Part shown: in pieces, positions 58,701 through 64,000 of the stretch | Layout: every line of letters starts with the position of its first letter | Numbering within the stretch: the first letter of the stretch is position 1 | Source: Quercus robur | Taxonomy: Eukaryota; Streptophyta; Magnoliopsida; Fagales; Fagaceae | Direction of reading: 5' to 3' | Length of the DNA: 64,000 nucleotides | Assembly: GCF_932294415.1 (NCBI RefSeq) | Contig: NC_065544.1 | Location: 18,575,351 to 18,639,350 of the forward strand | Position numbers and translations under genes: made by a program | The notes under the pieces: generated by a model | The model's database searches: none | What the model saw: the letters and a program-made list of their open reading frames with translations, nothing else | Told to the model about the DNA's origin: nothing

Positions 58701-61700
58701 GCTTCAAGAAAAATAAATACAAAAAGCTTCCCTACATCACTGGTTGTGTCACCTTGGCATCTTTTAGGGAGATTGAGAATACTTATCAGGAGAACAAATC
58801 AAATAACCAGGGAAAGGCCAGCTGGAGAATTGAAATAAAGTCAGGTCCAAGAACTCATCAAGGAAAGAAGGAAAAGTGGCAGTGAAATGTTAAGATTCAA
58901 AAGCAAATTGTGAATGGGGTTTAATAAAACAATTTTTTGCTTTATGATGAAAGCTTGCCAAATCATAGCCACATGCAATGCAATACAAATTGTGTTTCTT
59001 TTAATTTGGCACAACCTGCAAATTTAACAGTGTTTATTAAATGCAGCAGTCCATGTTGGGGAAAAAAGAAGTCAACCAACAACCTAGTAATGAACAAGAC
59101 CTTGCTTCAACATTATCATATAAACAGGAAGTTTCATAGTAAGAGAGAGAGAGAGAGAGAAGAAGAAGAAGAAAGCAAGGGAACTTACGGTCCAACTTTT
59201 CACCAACACCAAGAACTTCCTGCACATTCCGGGTCATTATTTGCTGAACTTCATAGAGTTCATCATTCAACTTTGCAATATTCCGTTGAGAGCGGGTGTC
59301 CAAATACAATTTCTTAATTTTCTGTATATATGTATCTAATAAACCCCCCCCCCCCCCCCAAGAAAAAAATAATAATAATAATTAGAGATGAAGGAAGAGA
59401 TATCTAGCAACAAACACATAAAAATTCATGAAGAACTATTTTAACTTAGAAAAATAGTACTAAGGAAAGGAAACATGTTTAGTTTCCACTGAAGTAATAC
59501 CAAATTTAATGAATGCGTAAGGTCTAGCTGCAGTTTCAATTTGATCCCCATTGACTCTCTCAAACTCATTCTTGAGCTCTTCCAAGTACTGAAAAGCTAA
59601 TTTTTTTGGATAAGAACGATCACACATAGTCAGATAACAAACACGGCCTTCAATGATGTAGCTGAATACTTGTGTCAAGGTGTCCAAGTTACAAATGGTA
59701 TTTTTTTTTTTTTTTTATAGGTAATCAGAAATTTATTAATAAAGAGAAAAAAGAAAAGAAAAGTACAAGTTGTTCATGATGATGAACAACAAGAAAAAAA
59801 GAACAAACAACACAGCAAAACAAGAAATCAGGAAACTAAACTAAGGGAAGACATAAACTCAGAGAGAGAAGAATAATCAGTAAAACCCCAACACCGAGAC
59901 CACTCCCAAAGACTACGTTAGCATAAAACTTTTAACTCGTCCAATGTCTTCTCAATATCCTCAAAGGAACGACGATTTTGTTCCAACCACACAATCCACA
60001 TTAAGCACCTTGGAACCAAATTCCAAATGTTTGAATTATGTTTCCCAAGCCACTGATGCCAACAAGATAACAAACCCGCCACTAATCCTAGCATAACCCA
60101 ATGAATACCAAAGGCCTGAAGCATAAAAGTCCAAAGGGAATGAGTAAGAGGGCAATGAAGAAGAAGATGGTCTACCGACTCCCCATCACAACAACACATA
60201 CAACACCAAGTAGCCAACGGGCGACCCCTAAACATTAGATTGTCCAAAGTGAGGATCCGACCATGAGCAGCTGTCCACAAAAAGAACGCCACTCACCTAG
60301 GAATTTTTGGTTTCCAAACACCCTTCCAAGGAAACAAAGAATTCGAAGCACCCCGAATCGCATGGTAATAAGATCGGGTGTCAAAATTACCATCACCCTT
60401 CAACCGCCAACAAATAGTATCACTCCTATCACCTCGAAGAATGCAAGTTTGGATAAGCTGGAGTAGGGAATAAGATGCAGCTAGCTCCCAATCTTCAAAA
60501 GCTCTATAGAACCTTAAATCCCATACTCTAACAGTACCCCCGTCTGGCATCCATAAAACCTCAAAGATACAAGCATCCTTGACCGCTGAACACATATAGA
60601 GATCAAGATAGAGATTTTTTTGAGTATTATCACCAATCCACCTATCATGCCAAAAGTGTATACGAGTGCCTTCACCCACTACGAAAGACAAATGCTTAGA
60701 GAAACTCTCCCACCCTTCATTAATGCTTCTCCATATTATAGAAGGCAAGAAAGCAAGAAGGTATAATCTCATGAAACTCAAATGTTTAGAAAACTAAATG
60801 CCATGGGTTTTTCATAGATTAAAAGGCAACATGTTCTTAATAGAAAATATCGTCATGCTGTGGCAGTTTTGACCTGCCAAGGAAACTGTACAACCGCTGA
60901 GCCCAACCCACTATCAAACAATACTTTTCAACAAGCCAACAATCCACCACTCTTTTAGATATAGCCCACCACACCCCAAACAAACATAGAATCATGTCCA
61001 AAGTTCTTTGTTTGCATTAAAATGGAGGAGCAAATCATTAGAGGTTTCCCCCCTCTTCCTACACCTGCAGCACCAATCTATCACTATTATATGATCGTCA
61101 GGATTAGGATTTTCCCTAATGCTACTGAGCAACAAAAGTCACTCTCATAGGAGCCTTGGTCTTCCAAATACTCTTCCACGGGAATACGGAGCCTTCACTA
61201 GAGCTCTCAAAACTTCATAGAAATTTGTAGCCTTTGGAAGGAATCCAGCACAGTTTGTCTTCTCCACCCCACCCTTTATGGGATTTTACCATTTCCTTTC
61301 ACACCCCTATAACTGTGCTCTGGCATCTAAAAGGTCATAACCATTGCAAACCTTTTTTTCAACCAAAAAAAAAGCCAGACTCTAACAAGTGGAGACATTA
61401 CAGTACCAACTTAGTACCAAGATATTCTATTCTTGGTAAAGAACATCCTTATATTTGACTGGCATGCAATTTCAAAGCAAATAGAAAAGACACTTAAGAC
61501 AGATAATTAAGTTGAAATCAGAATGAAAAAAGAATTTAGAAAAATAAACAAGAAAATGGGCAAAGTAAGGGATGGTGGTTCCATCCATATGACACAACTT
61601 GTAAATTTTTAACAAAATAATAAGTGACAACAAAAATCAGGATACTGGAATATATAGGGACCAGTTTCTATCGACATTCTTGAGGATTCGTTATGGCCCT

Positions 61701-61830
61701 TTGACAAATTTTTGAATATGGATTTAGCCTGCTGCTTGTAGAATTCATCTTGTGGATCCCGACCTGCATCCAGCCCTTCTGCTAATGGTAGGCCATCAGT
61801 AACACGAGCTATCATGGTTAACTTCACCAT
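43784..61830 (-). CDS. SEC22: SEC22 vesicle-trafficking R-SNARE, five exons over 18 kb
   Basis: Exons on the minus strand: 61830-61646, 59661-59501, 59335-59189, 53390-53314 and 43867-43784. All junctions are GT-AG and phases agree, giving 217 aa, close to the usual plant SEC22 length (about 218). Exons 1-2 encode the longin domain ([47 protein letters not shown]). Exons 3-4 encode the SNARE helix ([40 protein letters not shown]), with Arg151 at or beside the central layer. Exon 5 encodes the C-terminal membrane anchor ([17 protein letters not shown], ending NKIW). SEC22 works in fusion of vesicles between ER and Golgi. Intron sizes are 1,984, 165, 5,798 and 9,446 bp; the three large ones are filled with LINEs, a hAT element and MITEs. 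Small changes against the family: Trp for Arg in the ALIRKW motif and His for Gln at the exon 3/4 junction. The frame is intact. Confidence 0.95.
44672..45545 (-). mobile_element. 5'-truncated L1-type LINE tail in SEC22 intron 4
   Basis: On the minus strand it carries a degenerate zf-RVT domain ([21 protein letters not shown], then [41 protein letters not shown]) with a frameshift near 45230. It ends in the ACTTGTATATAAAAAAA tail typical of these elements at about 44673. It lies in the same sense as SEC22. Confidence 0.75.
46688..50788 (+). mobile_element. hAT transposon, complete ends, 4,101 bp
   Basis: The terminal inverted repeats CAGTGTTGTTAAAAGCGC and CAATGTTGTTAAAAGCGC (right end in reverse complement) are flanked by a perfect 8-bp target duplication TATGGGAG (46680-46687, 50789-50796). 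The subterminal 150 bp on both sides carry dense AAGCGC/GCGCTT repeats, presumably transposase binding sites. It contains a four-exon transposase gene on the plus strand. The host sequence is a LINE reverse transcriptase whose frame continues once the element is removed. Confidence 0.95.
47671..50369 (+). pseudogene. hAT transposase with BED finger, four exons, one nonsense codon
   Basis: Exons 47671-48607, 48732-49544, 49693-49811 and 49920-50369 have GT-AG introns and consistent phases, for 772 codons. Domains in order: BED zinc finger (residues about 10-70: [20 protein letters not shown]); DUF659-type region (about 165-312: [35 protein letters not shown]); the catalytic-region motif [14 protein letters not shown] (exon 2); the C-terminal hAT dimerisation domain (exons 3-4: [26 protein letters not shown]); and an acidic tail. 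The only defect I see is a TAG codon at 49262-49264 in exon 2, where related proteins usually have Tyr. Otherwise the gene looks complete, implying a fairly recent insertion. Confidence 0.88.
52579..53007. mobile_element. PIF/Harbinger-like MITE, 429 bp
   Basis: The ends GGGTATGTTTGATAAC (left) and GGTTATGTTTGGTAG (right, reverse complement) are flanked by TAA on both sides (52576-52578, 53008-53010). The AT-rich interior has repeated TTTTCAAAAAC-like stretches and no coding. It lies in SEC22 intron 4. Confidence 0.7.
53379..53550 (-). repeat. Tandem duplication of the SEC22 exon 4 splice-acceptor region
   Basis: About 80 bp occurs twice in the same orientation (53379-53458 and about 53469-53548). 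Each copy holds the minus-strand acceptor context (ATGCAGATG) and the first dozen bases of exon 4. The copy at 53379 is joined to the rest of the exon; the upstream copy is a decoy with only a stub of exon sequence. Confidence 0.75.
53695..54240. repeat. Possible hAT-type MITE remnant in SEC22 intron 3
   Basis: The left edge CAGTGGCAGAGACA and right edge (reverse complement GTGGCTGTCCAAGG, next to a GGGGGGCCC block) resemble the widespread CAGTGGCGGAGCCA element ends. No 8-bp target duplication was found. It includes a TA microsatellite at about 53739-53763. Confidence 0.3.
55720..56377. mobile_element. PIF/Harbinger-like MITE inside the intron 3 LINE, 658 bp
   Basis: The ends GGGTCCATTTGGTTGG (left) and GGGTATGTTTGATTGG (right, reverse complement) are flanked by TTA (55717-55719, 56378-56380). 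The interior has repeated inverted GGTTGAGG/CCACCCTATTTTCC modules. It interrupts LINE coding sequence after the RT thumb region. Confidence 0.8.
57124..57144. repeat. 21-nt C homopolymer
   Basis: It lies in LINE reverse-transcriptase sequence and expands a Gly-encoding stretch on the minus strand. The length is likely unreliable. Confidence 0.8.
59344..59359 (-). repeat. G tract next to the SEC22 exon 3 splice acceptor
   Basis: On the SEC22 strand, about 16 G lie between a T-rich tract and the final TTTATTAG of intron 2, ending only 8 bases before the exon. Confidence 0.75.
59701..60790 (-). mobile_element. 5'-truncated L1-type LINE in SEC22 intron 1
   Basis: The minus-strand zf-RVT region (60781-59918: [57 protein letters not shown]) is in two frames, with one break at about 60292. 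It ends in a poly-A tail (T run at 59701-59717) after a TTATTAATAAATTTCTG-like tail. It lies in the same sense as SEC22. Confidence 0.82.
60850..61260 (-). mobile_element. Second LINE fragment (zf-RVT) in SEC22 intron 1
   Basis: On the minus strand it has a heavily broken zf-RVT region, recognisable by [20 protein letters not shown] and NKELWT. There is no A tail, and its left edge meets the previous LINE, so it may be an older neighbour or host of that insertion. Confidence 0.6.
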
Positions 61831-62715
61831 ATCTCTAGCCTCCCCAAACTAAGTCCAAATCAGAAACCCTCTGCCAGACAGGAAGTACGACAGTTTAGCA
61901 TGGAAGATAAGAACTTTAAAGTCAAATAGTAACATGGGTTAGCCAATCAAATACTGAGAACATAAACCACTTCAAGATGCGTAAACGCTCACCAAATGAA
62001 TGTCCAACTAGTAAAATTGCTTCTCTCCCTTTCCTAGAAAATAAGGACTAAATCATAAACGTTTTTAAAATAAAAACATAAACAAGGAATAATTCCCTAA
62101 TAACACCATCTAAAACTTACATGGATTCACACATATAAAAAATTTATAAAAAATTAAAATTAAAAAAAAAAAAAAAAAAAAAAGAATTCTACAAAATTTA
62201 CCTAAGAAAGTATACAGCTAATTATTGTCTAATTATTCAAGTTAAAAAGGCAAACATATTTCTTCCATCAGTTTGACTAAGAAGAGAGAACTTGAGGCAA
62301 AGAGATGGAGCAAGTAATAGGTGAATATCCAAAGGTTATGTCAAGGATTGAATGGAAACATGCACAGTTAACCACATTCATAGCCAATCTCATAAGACCT
62401 TCAAAATTCAAAGTTAATGTACAATATGACACACACACACACACAGATATGTGGCAGTTGATTGGTTGGATACCCCTTAGTTTCTTAATTCTGTATACCG
62501 CAAAGTGAACCAATATTCTCAGTTTTGGATTATTTATTTGTCAACCCCCATCAGAGAATAAAATAGAACACAAAACTGTAAGCTCTCAAGCAGTGGGAGG
62601 AGCCAAGGGCTCTGACTGCATGCCTGTTGAAGAATGAGCCGACAACTCATAGGCAATGGCTTGGTTAAGGGAACCCACCAGAGCACTGAATTAGAATGGG
62701 AGGTTCACCACCACA
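61831..62715. other. Upstream region of SEC22
   Basis: This is the 5' flank of SEC22 on the minus strand. It is AT-rich, with an A run of about 24 (62160-62183) and an AC microsatellite (about 62431-62447). The promoter must lie here or further right; no core element was chosen. Confidence 0.4.
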
Positions 62716-62719
62716 TGAT

Positions 62720-63292
62720 TGCATTTCTTTGGTTGGTTCTTTTGGTTGATTAGACTTTGTCTACACCCCCTACTACTACTTCATGAAGATAAAAGATCAT
62801 CACAAGGAAGGTTTGGATATTGGATTGGTATTATATGTGCAAGTGTAATGGTGAATTGGTTGACCATCTCTTTCTTCATTGTCCAGTTGCTATGGATTTG
62901 TGGTCTATGGTTTTGGGTTTATTTGGAGTAAGCTGGGTTATGCCGTAGTCAATTGTGGGGCTCCTAGCTTGTTGGCAATGCCAACTTGGACATCATCGAA
63001 ATAGTCATATATGGTTAATTGTTCCCCATTGTTTAATGTGGTATCTTTGAAGGGAAAGAAATAGTAGGTTTTTTGAAGATAATGAGAGATCCATACCAGA
63101 TCTCAAGTTATTTTTCTTTAAAACTTTATTAGATTGGTTTTCTACTTTACAAAACCAATCATTCTCTTCTTTTTTTTTATTTTCTTGATTCTTGTAACTT
63201 TTGTACTTGATTTGTTGACCCCTGTACACTCCCTGTATTCTAGGGTGTCCCTTTTTTGATATCAATAAAACTTATTACTTATCAAAAAGATC
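62720..63292 (+). mobile_element. Decayed LINE 3' end upstream of SEC22
   Basis: The plus strand resembles the zf-RVT tail at 51830-52330 base by base (ATTGGATTGGTATTATATGTGCAA, TTTGTGGTCTATGG, CTTATCAAAAA end), but with stops in all frames. It ends at about 63290. Confidence 0.7.
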
Positions 63293-63685
63293 ATCACAAG
63301 AACAAAGAATATAAATCAATCTTATCAATCTCTAACTTTTTCAATCTTAAACAACCACTATTTCATCCCACAACTCCATAAATATCTGCCACCCCTTCCC
63401 CCCAAAAAAGAGTTAGTTCCACAAAGCATCTCACTGTAATTTAAGATAGTACGAGAACTAAAATGTAACTTATGGGGCACTTAAGGGTTACTTACAGACC
63501 AGTTTAATTTCCATGAAGATCCTATTCAATATCCCAAGGTTGATGGTACCTTATGCATTACTGAGAATTGGCAATAATAAGGCATTTCAAAATGGTATAG
63601 AAAGTAGTTCTACACTCACTCAAATATTCTACGTAAACAAAGACAAGAAGAATTTAAAAAGAGAGAGAGGTGAGCACTAGAAAAT

Positions 63686-63850
63686 AAAAAGTCGTATCTA
63701 GTGCACAAAACTCCCACTTTTGTAGGTTTTGGGAGATTTAATTGGTACACAACCTTATCTCTTTCTTTAAAAGACTGATTTCAGACTCAAACCCTCGACA
63801 TGTGCTTTGGGTGAAAGGCACTTGCCATTGCACCAAGGCCTAACCTCAAG
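63686..63850 (-). mobile_element. tRNA-derived SINE
   Basis: On the minus strand it has an A box at 63836-63821 (TTGGTGCAATGGCAAG), a B box at 63794-63784 (GGGTTTGAGTC) and the plant SINE 3' motif GGGAG..TTGTGCAC..(63716-63700), then a T/A-rich tail. It is flanked by a 16-bp direct repeat GTGAGCACTAGAAAAT/GTGAGCACTAAAAAAT (63670-63685, 63851-63866; 15 of 16 identical). Confidence 0.8.
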
Positions 63851-64000
63851 GTGAGCACTAAAAAATGAATAATAACATTACATTTTAAGTTAATACCAAG
63901 GATTATAGCAAATAAATATATCCTTGGATCAGTCACAAATTATCTTGTCCATGTAAGGATCAATGAAAAGAGCATAGAAAGAGCATTATATTAATTTTAT

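Overview
The window is nuclear DNA of a eudicot plant. The evidence is spliced genes with GT/AG introns, plant-specific protein families (RALF peptide, LIN-like, plant-type SEC22) and dense plant transposons. The repeat style would fit a woody species, but I cannot name it from the sequence. The non-genic DNA is AT-rich with many poly-T/A runs and four long G/C homopolymers.

Host genes. (1) A one-exon RALF peptide hormone precursor at 2558-2905 (+). (2) A small one-exon secreted cysteine-containing protein of unknown function at 9974-10366 (+). (3) A seven-exon LIN-like armadillo-type gene at 36655-40873 (+), about 996 aa, with no visible U-box or WD40 repeats. (4) SEC22, an ER-Golgi R-SNARE of 217 aa, on the minus strand from 61830 down to 43784. 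It has only five small exons scattered over 18 kb, because introns 1, 3 and 4 are filled with transposons. Genes 3 and 4 converge.

Left repeat-rich region (4-32 kb). A PIF/Harbinger-like insertion occupies 5277-6489. A GC-rich insertion lies at 6555-7301. A truncated retro-insert carrying an RNase H fragment lies at 10958-11273. A 6,987-bp Mutator-like (MULE) element at 14732-21718 has 174-bp terminal inverted repeats and a 9-bp target duplication; it carries a decayed FAR1/FHY3-type transposase and retro-inserts of its own. Next to it is a complete but decayed Ty1/copia element (21937-27550, minus) with TA..TA LTR ends and target duplication GATAC, itself split by a 1,007-bp solo LTR. The copia seems to have landed in the primer-binding site of a still older LTR element. 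A 929-bp non-autonomous Mutator-like element (31051-31979) and a 286-bp hairpin MITE (32634-32919) follow.

SEC22 introns. Intron 4 (9.4 kb) holds a hAT transposon (46688-50788) whose spliced transposase is intact except for one nonsense codon. It is inserted cleanly in the reverse-transcriptase region of an L1-type LINE on the opposite strand to SEC22. Intron 4 also holds another LINE tail, a MITE and a SINE-like insert lies just downstream of the gene. Intron 3 (5.8 kb) holds a LINE interrupted by a MITE. Intron 1 holds two LINE tails. Two details sit at splice acceptors: a 16-nt G tract just upstream of the exon 3 acceptor, and a tandem duplication covering the exon 4 acceptor.

No CRISPR, rRNA or functional tRNA gene was seen. 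The window gives no strong evidence of an entirely new system. Its interest lies in the nested transposon history and the SEC22 architecture.
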